Shown here: in pieces, positions 25,634-35,800 of the stretch
Numbering within the stretch: the first letter of the stretch is position 1
Layout of the letters: each line of letters starts with the position of its first letter
DNA from: Clostridia bacterium
Lineage (GTDB): Bacteria > Bacillota > Clostridia > CAKSNL01 > HGM11501
NCBI GenBank assembly: GCA_017411325.1
Contig: JAFQQJ010000064.1
Location: forward strand, 1 to 64,000
DNA length: 64,000 nt
Direction of reading: 5' to 3'
Made by a program: the position numbers and the translations under genes
The notes under the pieces: model-generated
Databases searched by the model: none
Told to the model about the DNA's origin: nothing
The model's input: the letters and a program-made list of their open reading frames with translations, nothing else

Positions 25634-28600
25634 TCAGCCAACTTTTATGATTTCGGTATAAACTGTCTTTACAGCGCCGCCTTCAACATATGTGATGAAG
25701 CCGCGAGCAGCGATTCCGAGCTCATAATAGCTTGCAGTAAGCTTATACTGACCGGAAGCTGTTTTGTCGCATGTAGCAACCTTGATTGCCTTGCCGTTTA
25801 CGCTTGTTGCGCCAACCTTATCAATTGTAAGGCCGGTTTCATCGGCGTCCTTAGTGTAGATGATACCTGTTTCAATAACCGTTTCCTTAAGCTCTACAGG
25901 AACAATTCTTGTTGTAAGGAAGCTTGCAACATTAATTCCGTTTACGCTGTCCTCTGTTACGGTCATAACGATGTCTATCTCTTCTGTTACTGTTGTACCG
26001 GATGCAACGTAAACTGCTGTAAGAGTGATATCGTGGTCGGGAGCGAAGAATACATAGGGGTTTTCATAGCTTACGATCTCGTCTTTGGAATTTTTCCAAT
26101 GGCTGAACTTTTCGCCGGAGGGTGCTGCATTTGCTGTTACCTCAACAACAGCATCGTATACATAGGTTCCGCTGCCTTCTCCGTTTGTTACGGTAATTTT
26201 GCTCTGCTTGGATTCCTTTGCAACATACTTTGCATAGAAGGACTTGCCTGCATTAAGTACATCTGTAATTGTTACATCTTCACCGTCTTTGTCTACCCAC
26301 TTTTCAAACTCATAACCTGTGGTATAGAGCTTATCAAGAGAAGGAGTTACGGGTGCTGTACCCTTCTTAATGTATCCGTGAGATACTATTGATTTTGCAT
26401 CTCTTCCGTAGAAGCTTACGAAAATTTCTGAAGAGTCGGGATCAGCGAATACAGCCTTGATATCCTTACCAACTGTTGTCTGTACGCTGAGGGAAGGATC
26501 ATTGCCAAGAATCTTACCTGTATTTGCTTCGATCCAGTACTGGAAGAAGCTCTGGTCAGAATTGCCAACCTTGAAGGTAACTTCTGTATTTGCTGATACT
26601 ACGTTATCACCAAGTGAAGGAGTTTCTGTTTCACCTTTAACGATATATACGTTACCGCCTGTGGTGGGTGTAACCTTGATGTTTACTTCTTCTTCTTTTA
26701 CTTCTACTTCGGGAATAGTTTTAAGGAAGGTGATTGCCTTTGCTGTTGAAAGATCTGAAGCATCAACTATAATTCTTACTTCCTTATATGTAACCTTTTC
26801 TGTAAAGTTTACTTCTGCAGTGCCTGCAGCCACGCCCTTAAGTGCTGTCACATCAAATGCCTGGCTCTTTATGAGTACCCAGTTACCGGATGCATCTTTA
26901 CCGTAAACGCTTGCACCGTTCCAGAGACCGGAGTCGGAACTTACTCTTTCGTAATAACGGATACCTGCAATTTCGGTTTCGGTTCCGAAATCAACATCGA
27001 TGTAGAGACGGTTTGTTGTAGCATCTTTTGTAGCAACTCCCGGGGATGTCTCTGTATAAGCAGAGTGCCAGTTATAGTTTACTCCACCTCTGTTTGCAAA
27101 TGCGAAGTTTATATGCTCATCCGCTGTATTTGAGGGGCTGGCTGTAATTGTCCAAGCACCGTCTGTGGGGATGATTTCATCTGCAGCAAATGCTTCTGTG
27201 TTGATGCCGGTTAATTTCTTTCCTTCCTTGGAAAGGGCAACAGTGTATTCCTTTGAAGTTTCATCAGTAAAGTTTACGTTAATCTTGATTTCTGTCTTAT
27301 CAAATATGTCGTCAAGGTCTCTTATTACATAACGCTTAATTGTAAGAGTGCCGTCACCTGCAACAAGGTCAACGGGAATCTTTTCAGGATCAATTGTAAC
27401 TGTCTTGTCGCCATAGGTGATGCCTGTGGGAGTTTTACCTGCGGGAAGCTTAAGTACAAGGTCGTTTGTACCTCTTCCGGTTGCTTCATCAACAATTACA
27501 TAGCTTGCAGAATAAATGTCTTTTCTTGTAATTGTTACATCAATTGCTGCTTCTCCGATTGTAACTGTTAAGGTTGTGTCTCCTGCGCCAAGAGTTCCAA
27601 CAAAGTCTGCAGCAAATGTTAATACGCCGTCTTCAAGGCTGTAGTTTGCAGCGTCAACTGCTTCTCCGCCCTTTGTTACGCTTGTAACAGTTGCACCTGC
27701 GGGAACGTAGAACTTAAAGCTTGCTGCTTCTGCATCGTTTATGTCTGTAATTGCTGTTGCATCTCCGGTAAGTCTTGCAAGGTCCTTTATAAGGTGGATT
27801 GTGTCAACTGTTACATGGGCAGAACCACCGTCAAACTGCATTCTCATATAACGGTAGTTAAACGCCTTATCAAACATAAGGTTGTTTGCATTGGGTGCAA
27901 CTGCACCTGCGGGACCTGAGAAGAATTCTTCCCATTCGTCACTGTCGGAGTTTTTACCGGAAATTGTAATCTTTATATATGTGGAGCCTGATACACGCTC
28001 GGTTACTCTTACACCGGAAAATTCGGGAACATTTGTAGTACCGAAGTCAACATCGATGTAGTGGTCGGCATTTGTATCCTGAATTGCATCGGGGCTGATA
28101 TAGGTGTATGCGGTATGCCAGTTCTGGCTGTCCTTCTTATTTCTTAAAACTTCAACGAATGCTGCCTTAGGATGGCTTCCTCCATTGTTTGCAGAGCTTG
28201 TTCTTACCTTCCACTCGCCTGCAACGGGAGTTATTTCGTCATCGGCAAATGTGCCGTTAACAGCACCTGTTGCAACCCAATCAGCGGAAAGTGTAACAGT
28301 GTATTCCTTTGTTGTTTCATCCGCATAGGTCAAAACAACGGGAACTGTTGCGGTTGAGCCATCTGCGAGACCTATCTTTGTATAAAGGTCAGCAGTTTTT
28401 CTTATTATGTATCTGGGAATTGTGATTACTGTATTGTCGTCAGATGCGGTAAATGCGGGATATACTCTGCTTCCGCCACCTGCTTCAAAGGGAGTCGCCT
28501 CAACACCGTCAATGGTAATTTTGGAAACTTCTTTTCCGTTTGTGCTTGTAAGTACAAGTGCATCTGTACCTCTTCCGTTTGCATCGGAAACAACATAGCT

Positions 28601-31600
28601 TGCCTTTGAATAGTCCTTAACATTAAGTGTAAGTGTAAAGGACTGACCGTTTGTAACAGCAAATGTAAATGCATGAGTTCCGTCTGCAAGGTTTTTAACA
28701 TAATCACTTTCAATGGTGATTAATGCCTGCTTGCCGGAAACGTTTACCTTGTAGTCAACGTTATTTGTAAGCGTATTTCCTGATGCATCTGTAAAGCTCT
28801 TTATTCCTTCGCCGCCTGCAAGGAGGAATTCAAATTCAACAGCACAGTTATCTTCTGATGTATCAACCGTCACTGTATCTTCGCTTCTAAGATATGTCTT
28901 GGGAACTAAGAATGCAATTTCGGAAATGGATATGGTGTGCTTATAAGCACTGCCGTTTGACTTGAGCACAGAACCCTTATAGTATCTGTATGCCACGTTT
29001 TCACCGAAATCAGCTGTCTTTTCAGTGAGATCTGTTTTAGGATCTGATGTAAAGTTGTAATCGCCAAGGTTTACCCAGTCAACACCGTTGTTGGAGCCCC
29101 AGTATCTGATAGTAGTGGGGCAGCCTGCTGCGCTACCTGCTGTCTTATCTTCCTTATAGGAGGAAGTTCTGGGATAAAGTCTTACACCGGAAACAGTTGT
29201 TGCTTCGCCCATGTCAATTGCAAAGTCCATACGAACGGGCTTATATGCAATTACGACTGTTGTTGTGGTATCGTCGGTTTTGCGGATGTTACCTGCGATA
29301 TAGTCGGATTCATAACGGTTACCGGTTGTATCGCCTGCCTTACGGAGAAGATATTCTGCCTTACCATCGAATGCACTGTTCATGTTATAGTTCTGGTTTG
29401 TGGTTGTGGACTTCCATGTTGCCTTGGGTGTCATTTCGTCGGTATATTCTGTGCCCGTAATTGCAGCAGCACTTGTAAGTGTCTGCCATACGGGAGTTGT
29501 CTTGATGTTTAATACATAAGTAACATCATCTTCAAAGGTAACTTCAACAAAGTGGTCACCAAAACCGTCGGATGCAACCTCTCTTACAAAGATACCTGTA
29601 AAGAATTCGGGAAGAATCTGCTGGTCCTTTGTCCATCCGTAGTTTGTGTTTGTATCATTGTGATAATATGTACCACTTCCGTCAGAATAACCTGTAAGAC
29701 CTGTTTCGGTGGTATAGTTGCCCGCAAGGGTTATTGTCATATTTCCGCTTTCTTCATCAACTGTAATGCTTGTTGCAGCCAATCCGTCGTGGTCAACGCC
29801 AAAGGTATCTTCATAGGTAACGGACTTAATTGTCGTATTTTCTCTCTTGGGCATTGTGAAGGTTGCATGCTTTAAGCCTGTGTTTGCATTTGTTGCCAAT
29901 GTGAATACAAAGCCTGCATTTGCAGCCTCTGCCTTGGTAAGTGCACTGAGAGAATCCTCAGAAACATAGGGCTTTGCAGCTTCGGGAAGGTTATCGTATG
30001 CCTTTCTTGCAGCAACAACATCTTCATTATAGGATGTGATTTCAGCAGGAAGTGCTGCGATTAAGGTTTCAACCGCTGCTGCTTCTGCATCCATAGCAGC
30101 AATAAGCTCAGTTACGGTCTTTGTCTCATTATCTTCTTCGGGCTTAACCAGCATTGCCTGCTGCCATGACCAGTGGTCACCGCCGGCTGTATTTATGCAG
30201 TAAATTCTTACGTAACGTGCGGTAATGTTCATATCCTTGCCGAAGTCTAAGGGGATATCGGTATAACAGTCGCCCGTTGAAGCATACTTTGCCATACCGC
30301 CGACATTTGTAATAGAATCTGTGTACGTGTCGGTACGGTACCAGTCAGTTCCGTTGTCGGAAACCAGAAGATAACCCTTTATGAGGGACTGACCTGCCTG
30401 ATTCCATCTTCCGAAAAGACGGATAGCAGAGAAGGTGTGAGTCTTTCCAAGGTCAAGGTCATACCAAGCCTCGTGAAGTCCGCCCATATCAGTGGAGCCG
30501 TTATAACCGTCAAAGTATACGTAGTTGTTCTCCATATGGGGGTCGCTTCCCTCAATATTGTAAAAGCCTTCGTTTGTATTTACACACTGTTGGATAACGC
30601 CGCTGAAGGGGTCTGTGGAAACATTGTTCCAGTTGTTGTCATAGTTGTCGCCGCCGTCTATAACCACAGGCTTTGCATTAAGCACAGCAACGTCATCCAT
30701 GCCCCAATAGCCGGTTGCCGCCGTCTGAATACCGGGAGTGAAAATCTGGAACTCGGGAAGAACAACATAGTTGTTAACCTTAAGACCAACCATCTTAAGA
30801 TAAGTTAATTTTACTTCCATTTTTCCGGGAAGTATGTAGTCAATAGGTGCAGCATAGCCGACAGCACCGAGGGCACTGTTATTATCAAGCACAAATGAAA
30901 GGGGATACCAGTTTTCACCGTCATCGGAGCCGAAGAACTGTACCTTTCTTGCCATAGAACCGCCGTTCTGAACGGGAGATGCCTGGGTTCCGTCATTTCT
31001 GGGGAACATTCTTATACCGCCGATTGCGGTTGCTTCCTTAAACTTCACTGTAACAGTTCTGTCTTCATCTGTTGCAGCGTCACCTAAAGCAGCGTCGCCG
31101 TGCCAGTAGGAGTTAAGTGCAAGGTTGTTATCGTATGCGGGTGCTATTGTATAGTTACCCCAGTTGGAGCCTGATTCTACGCTTTCATATGCACTCACCG
31201 GAATTTCATAGCCTGTAAGAGACCAGGTAGGATTTGCCGTAACAGCATCAAGCATTACAATTTCTTCAAATCCAACTGCATCGCCTGTGACAATTGCTGT
31301 CGGCAGAAATCTTATATAACGGGCATTAATGTTCATAACACCGCCGCTTGACTTAGATTCTTTTCCGGTGGATGCATCAACTTTTGTTACTTCAATGTTT
31401 GAGTTAAATGTAAAGGGAAGGTCGGAATAATATCCCTCTTCATTGTGAACGGCTGTCGTCTGACCAACCTCATACCAGTTTACAGCATCATCAGAAAACT
31501 GAATCCTGTTGGTTTTAATTCTGTTTGCGCCATCGGTCGGATTTGAATAATTTTCCGAGCCGAAATAACGTGTTCTGGAAGAGTCATATACACGGATACC

Positions 31601-32014
31601 GGAAAAGCTTCTCTTTTCGCCAAAGTCAAATATAAAGTAGCCTCCCGAAGCAACCTCCGCACCTTCCTGAGGACTGCCGATAAAGCTTTCACCAAGGTCA
31701 TTTCCCTCGGTAATTTTACCATTGTAAAGAGATTCCAGAGTACCTCTTTTACCCGTTCCTTTAAAATCGATTTTAAATCCGGGAATTTCTGTCAGAAGGG
31801 TGATACCATCGCTTTCAGATGTTTCGATTGCAACAATACCTGTCGTCTCCTCTGTAACTTCTTCTGCGAAGAGTTCTACCTCCGCAAGTTCTTCTTCCGT
31901 AACTTCTTCTATTACGGGGATGTCAAATGCTACGTCTTCCTCTGCCCAAGCGGGAACTGCCGTCATAGTAGCCAGCATAGCAAGGGTCAAGAGCAAAGCC
32001 AATGCCTTTTTCAT
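25634..32014 (-). CDS. Giant multi-discoidin surface protein A (2126 aa)
   Basis: Exported protein; ATG 32014 follows AAAGGAGTGG, and the signal peptide ends AVPAWA at about 24. Approximate order: acidic leader FDIPVIEEVTEEEL; three F5/8C-like domains (70-260, 265-435, 470-640; GIRVYDSSRTRYFG, SYWHGDAALG, WYDLDLGKTHTFSAIRLFGR); a FIVAR-like helical segment (640-715; ARKAYDNLPEAAKPYVSE); an Ig-like domain; a fourth F5/8C; then two rounds of X2-like Ig domain, RGT domain (RGTNDLVLKLPAGKTP, TIKRYVIRDLDDIFD) and F5/8C (1250-1400, 1600-1755); three InlB/Flg_new-like repeats (1765-2010; YWIEANTGKILG, GYEFEKWVDKDG); and a conserved C-terminal domain ending RGFITYVEGG. No catalytic, SLH, LPXTG or dockerin motif is seen. 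Glycan binding is inferred. First of four tandem paralogs. Confidence 0.9.
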   Translation of the reverse strand: MKKALALLLTLAMLATMTAVPAWAEEDVAFDIPVIEEVTEEELAEVELFAEEVTEETTGIVAIETSESDGITLLTEIPGFKIDFKGTGKRGTLESLYNGKITEGNDLGESFIGSPQEGAEVASGGYFIFDFGEKRSFSGIRVYDSSRTRYFGSENYSNPTDGANRIKTNRIQFSDDAVNWYEVGQTTAVHNEEGYYSDLPFTFNSNIEVTKVDASTGKESKSSGGVMNINARYIRFLPTAIVTGDAVGFEEIVMLDAVTANPTWSLTGYEIPVSAYESVESGSNWGNYTIAPAYDNNLALNSYWHGDAALGDAATDEDRTVTVKFKEATAIGGIRMFPRNDGTQASPVQNGGSMARKVQFFGSDDGENWYPLSFVLDNNSALGAVGYAAPIDYILPGKMEVKLTYLKMVGLKVNNYVVLPEFQIFTPGIQTAATGYWGMDDVAVLNAKPVVIDGGDNYDNNWNNVSTDPFSGVIQQCVNTNEGFYNIEGSDPHMENNYVYFDGYNGSTDMGGLHEAWYDLDLGKTHTFSAIRLFGRWNQAGQSLIKGYLLVSDNGTDWYRTDTYTDSITNVGGMAKYASTGDCYTDIPLDFGKDMNITARYVRIYCINTAGGDHWSWQQAMLVKPEEDNETKTVTELIAAMDAEAAAVETLIAALPAEITSYNEDVVAARKAYDNLPEAAKPYVSEDSLSALTKAEAANAGFVFTLATNANTGLKHATFTMPKRENTTIKSVTYEDTFGVDHDGLAATSITVDEESGNMTITLAGNYTTETGLTGYSDGSGTYYHNDTNTNYGWTKDQQILPEFFTGIFVREVASDGFGDHFVEVTFEDDVTYVLNIKTTPVWQTLTSAAAITGTEYTDEMTPKATWKSTTTNQNYNMNSAFDGKAEYLLRKAGDTTGNRYESDYIAGNIRKTDDTTTTVVIAYKPVRMDFAIDMGEATTVSGVRLYPRTSSYKEDKTAGSAAGCPTTIRYWGSNNGVDWVNLGDYNFTSDPKTDLTEKTADFGENVAYRYYKGSVLKSNGSAYKHTISISEIAFLVPKTYLRSEDTVTVDTSEDNCAVEFEFLLAGGEGIKSFTDASGNTLTNNVDYKVNVSGKQALITIESDYVKNLADGTHAFTFAVTNGQSFTLTLNVKDYSKASYVVSDANGRGTDALVLTSTNGKEVSKITIDGVEATPFEAGGGSRVYPAFTASDDNTVITIPRYIIRKTADLYTKIGLADGSTATVPVVLTYADETTKEYTVTLSADWVATGAVNGTFADDEITPVAGEWKVRTSSANNGGSHPKAAFVEVLRNKKDSQNWHTAYTYISPDAIQDTNADHYIDVDFGTTNVPEFSGVRVTERVSGSTYIKITISGKNSDSDEWEEFFSGPAGAVAPNANNLMFDKAFNYRYMRMQFDGGSAHVTVDTIHLIKDLARLTGDATAITDINDAEAASFKFYVPAGATVTSVTKGGEAVDAANYSLEDGVLTFAADFVGTLGAGDTTLTVTIGEAAIDVTITRKDIYSASYVIVDEATGRGTNDLVLKLPAGKTPTGITYGDKTVTIDPEKIPVDLVAGDGTLTIKRYVIRDLDDIFDKTEIKINVNFTDETSKEYTVALSKEGKKLTGINTEAFAADEIIPTDGAWTITASPSNTADEHINFAFANRGGVNYNWHSAYTETSPGVATKDATTNRLYIDVDFGTETEIAGIRYYERVSSDSGLWNGASVYGKDASGNWVLIKSQAFDVTALKGVAAGTAEVNFTEKVTYKEVRIIVDASDLSTAKAITFLKTIPEVEVKEEEVNIKVTPTTGGNVYIVKGETETPSLGDNVVSANTEVTFKVGNSDQSFFQYWIEANTGKILGNDPSLSVQTTVGKDIKAVFADPDSSEIFVSFYGRDAKSIVSHGYIKKGTAPVTPSLDKLYTTGYEFEKWVDKDGEDVTITDVLNAGKSFYAKYVAKESKQSKITVTNGEGSGTYVYDAVVEVTANAAPSGEKFSHWKNSKDEIVSYENPYVFFAPDHDITLTAVYVASGTTVTEEIDIVMTVTEDSVNGINVASFLTTRIVPVELKETVIETGIIYTKDADETGLTIDKVGATSVNGKAIKVATCDKTASGQYKLTASYYELGIAARGFITYVEGGAVKTVYTEIIKVG

Positions 32015-32088
32015 AAAGAACCACTCCTTTATATAAATTATGCATTGATTATAACCAAAAGGGTACAATAACACATTTTAGCTATATT

Positions 32089-32117
32089 ATTATAGCATAA
32101 CAAATTTAAAAAAGCAA
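32089..32117 (-). promoter_or_regulatory. Promoter of giant gene A
   Basis: On the minus strand TTGCTT (32112-32117), 17-nt spacer ending TGC, TATAAT (32089-32094), then the AATATAGCTAAAATG tract shared with gene B. The leader is about 70 nt. Confidence 0.8.
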
Positions 32118-32801
32118 GGAGAATTTTTCCGTTTGCGCGGAATGAGAGTAGGGAACGGATTTATCCGTTCCGCTAATTCGGAATGTATAAATGCATTCCC
32201 TACGATTACATTTGTTATTCTAAACGGCCGACGGTGTTTATGAGAAAACTCCTATCGAAGATTCTCTACGGCGAGCAGGCGGGGAAACTGTGTTCTCCCT
32301 AACGTGTGAGCGGCACGGACAATGCGGCAGGAGCAAGCCCCTGCCCTACAGTACTTTTTGTCATTCTGAACGAAGCCGGTGTTTTCTTCCTCTGCCATCT
32401 GAGTGACAGCGTTTTTTGTCATTCTGAACGTAGTGAAGAATCCCCTGAAACACTCGCGGTTGCACTCTATATGAGATTCTTCGCCCTTCGGACTCAGAAT
32501 GACAGCAGTGGGGTGACACAGAATGACAGCGGAGGGGTGGCTCAGAATGACAATGGCGGGGGAAGCGCAATCCCTCCGTCTTTGTCAATCCAAAGACACC
32601 TCCCTTTACACAAGGGAGGCTTTAAAGCGCCTTTTTCAGGCGGATGTAGGGGCAGGGCTTGCTCTGCCCGTGTTTATGCGGGTGCATCGCAGAGTTTTCG
32701 GGAGGGGCAAGCCCCTCCCCTACAACCCCCTTTTTCATTCTGCATAGCCCACGACCGCCGGCATTTTCTTCCGTTGTCTTTCCGAATGACAGCGGTGGAA
32801 T
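32118..32801. repeat. Intergenic repeat mosaic 2
   Basis: No gene. In order: TGTATAAATGCATTCCC (32187 on), a conserved block with GAGCAAGCCCCTGCCCTACA (32331 on), the GTCATTCTGA...TCAGAATGAC palindrome (32418-32503), runs of CAGAATGACAGC, the CAATCCCTCC...GGGAGGCTTT foldback (32567-32635) whose inner stem is GTCTTTG/CAAAGAC, and the TAGGGGCAGGGCTTGCTCTG block (32646 on). From about 32180 to 32810 it is almost identical to 39398-40030, so the spacer was duplicated with its gene. Confidence 0.9.
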
Positions 32802-32844
32802 AAAACAAAAAGCACAGAGGCAGCGCCTCTGTGCTTTTTGTTTT
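32802..32844 (-). terminator. Terminator of giant gene B
   Basis: A 20-bp stem centred on GCACAGAGGC/GCCTCTGTGC with an AGC loop, extended by A/T-rich arms; it begins at the stop codon of gene B. Confidence 0.9.
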
Positions 32845-32847
32845 ATT

Positions 32848-35800
32848 TTAGTTTGTTTTTGGTACAGTTATTGTATCTGTGTAAATTGTTTTGATGCTTC
32901 CATCCGTTAACTTATAAGTGATGAAGCCTCTTGCCTTGATACCAAGAGCTGTATAGCTTGCGGAAAGCTTGTGCTGACCGGATGCTGTATCGCTTGCGAA
33001 TGCAGCCTTTACAGCCTTGCCGTTTGTGCTTGTCTTTCCTACTTCTGCTATTGTAAGCTCTCCGTAAGATGCATCCTTTACGTAAATTACACCTGTTTCA
33101 ATAACTTCTGTTCCTTCGGGAACGTATCTTGTTGTGATGAAACCTGCAACATTTACGCCGTTTATCACGTCGGATGTCTCTGTGATTGTGATGGTTACTT
33201 CCTTTTCGACAGTTTCTGTATCTGCTACAAATACCGCTTCAAGAGTTATGTTTGCGTCAGGTGCAAAGAAACTATATTCCGTTAAATAGCTTACTACCTT
33301 GCCGTCAAGAGTCCAGTGGCTGAACTTATAGCCTGTTTCTGCAGTATTAGCTTTTGCTGTTACATATGTATCATAATCATATGTGCCGCTTGTTGTAGCT
33401 GCACTTCCGGCAGACTTGATTGTTCCGCCTGTTACTGTGATAGTGCTCTTTCGAACGTCTGTGTCAGCCTTCTTTTCATACTGTGCATAGAAGTCTGTAT
33501 CTTTCACGATTGCAGCCGTTACATCTAACTCTTCTCCATTTTTGTCTACCCACTTATCAAACTTATAGCCTGTGGAGTAAAGCTTATCAAGAGAAGGTGC
33601 TACAGCCTTATCGCCCTTCTTTACATAGCCTGTTGCAAGAATCTTGTCGCCGTTTAAGCCGTAGAAGCTTACGAATGCTTCGTGTGCGGAGGGATCGGAG
33701 AATACTGCCTTAATGTCCTTACCGATTACAGACTTGATTGTAAGAGTATTATCTGTTCCGAGAATCTTACCTGTATTTGCTTCTATCCAGTACTTAAATC
33801 CGCCTTCAACATCACTTGATGCGGTGAAGGTTACGTCAGTATTGGATGCAACATAGTTATCGCCTAAGGAAGGAGCTCCATCCACTGTTACGTTACCGCC
33901 TGTGGTGGGTGTAACCTTGATGTTTACTTCTTTTTCGGGAACTACGGGAGCGGGAATTGTGTTAAGGAAGGTGATTGCCTTTGCTGTTACATAGTCTGTG
34001 CCGTCAATAACAAGTCTTACTTCTTCGTACTTAACCTTTTCCGTGAAGTTTACGTCTACAACGGCTGCAGCAACATCCTTAAGAGCCTCTACATCAAACG
34101 CCTGGCTCTTTATGAGAACCCAGTTACCTGATGCGTCCTTACCGTAAACGCTTACGCCGTTCCATACACCTGAATCGTGGCTTACTCTTTCGTAATAACG
34201 GATACCTGCGATTTCGGTTTCAGCGCCGAAGTCAACATCTACATAGAAACGGGTTAAACTTGAGTCTCTCTTAGCAACGGTCGAACCTGCTTCATTCTTA
34301 ACGCCTGTGTATGCGCTGTGCCAAGCATTGTTGCCGGCTGCCGACTTTGCAAATGCAAGGTTTACATGCTCACCTGAGTTGTTTGAAGCACTTGCTGTAA
34401 TTGTCCAAGCGCCTTCTGCGGGGATGATTTCATCAGCTTCAAAGGCTTCTGTCTTAACGCCCGTCAAGGCCTTTCCTTCCTTAGAAAGTGTAACTTTGTA
34501 TTCCTTGGAAGTTTCATCGGAGAAGTTTACGTTAAACTTGATTTCTGACATATCGAAAAGATCGTCAAGGTCTCTTATCACATAACGCTTGATTGTAAGA
34601 GATTTTTCGCCTGCAACAAGCTCAACGGGAATCTTTTCGGGATCAACTGCGATTGTTCTTTCACCATAGGTGATGCCTGTGGGAGTCTTACCTGCGGGAA
34701 TTACAAGTACAAGGTCATCTGTTCCTCTTCCTTCCACTCCGCCTGTTATCATATAGGATACGGAATAGATATCCTTTCTTACAATTGTTACATCAATTGC
34801 TGCACCGTCGATTGTAACGGTCAAGGTTGTACTTGCACCAAGAGTTGCAACATAGTCAGCTTTTATTGTGAGTACACCATCTGCAAAAGTGTAGTTTGCC
34901 GCATCAACTGTTGTTTCTCCGTTTGCTACGCTTACTACGCCTGCAGCATTTTCAGGAAGATAGAAGCTGAAGCTTGCTTCTTCTGCTTCAACGATATCGC
35001 CTGTAACGGTTGCTTCGCTTGTAAGTCTTGCGGTATCTTTAAGAATCTTGATGTTGTCCGCTGTGATATGCTCACTTGAAGATTTGATATGAATTTTTAC
35101 ATAACGATAGGTGTAAGAATCGTCAAATCTCATTTCGGTCTGATATCTCTGAACTGTACCGTCAGAATCGGTATATGTGCCGATGGAGGTATATATGGGC
35201 TTTCCGTTATAAAGCTCTGTCCACTCATCTTCAGCTGCGTTCTTTGCAACAATTGTTACGTTGTTGTTCCAGGTTGTACCGCTGGCTCTTTCAAGGTGAC
35301 GGATACCGTTGTAGGGGTCGGGATTTTCACCGAAGTCAATTTCGTAATAGTGACCGATAGCTGCGGTGGAGTCACCATAGGTTGTTCCGTTGATTCCGCC
35401 GAAGTATGTATGCCAGTGCTGTTCGTTTCTCTTGCCAACGGGTGCCTTGATAAGAGGATGAGGACCTGCGTTAATGTTGTTACCGGAGCTTACTCTTACC
35501 TTCCATGCACCGGGAACGATTTCATCGTATGCATAGGTTGCAGTTTTCTCTCCTGTAACATCTATCCAGGAAGAATCAACCGTTACTTCGTAGGTGAAGG
35601 TTTCATTGTCGTCAAACTTAACTTCAACATTTACCTTACCGGGAGTATCAACGTCAATCGTTGAGTAAAGGTCTGTTGCACGTCTGAAGAGCTGTCTCTT
35701 AACTGTGATTGTGTTCGTGTCATCGGACTGGATGAATGCAACATCTGCTCGTACGTCGCCGTTTACAACTGTTACGGCAGAAACTGTTTTACCTGTCTTG

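Noticed and set aside
32306-32803. Plus-strand ORF of 165 codons (and similar ones at 39746-40026, 47220-47765, 59114-59512) containing CHSERSEESP-like peptides
   Set aside because: These are translations of the GTCATTCTGA/GAAGAATC palindromic repeats. They have no ribosome binding site, recur in several frames and are a known kind of spurious protein from intergenic repeats.
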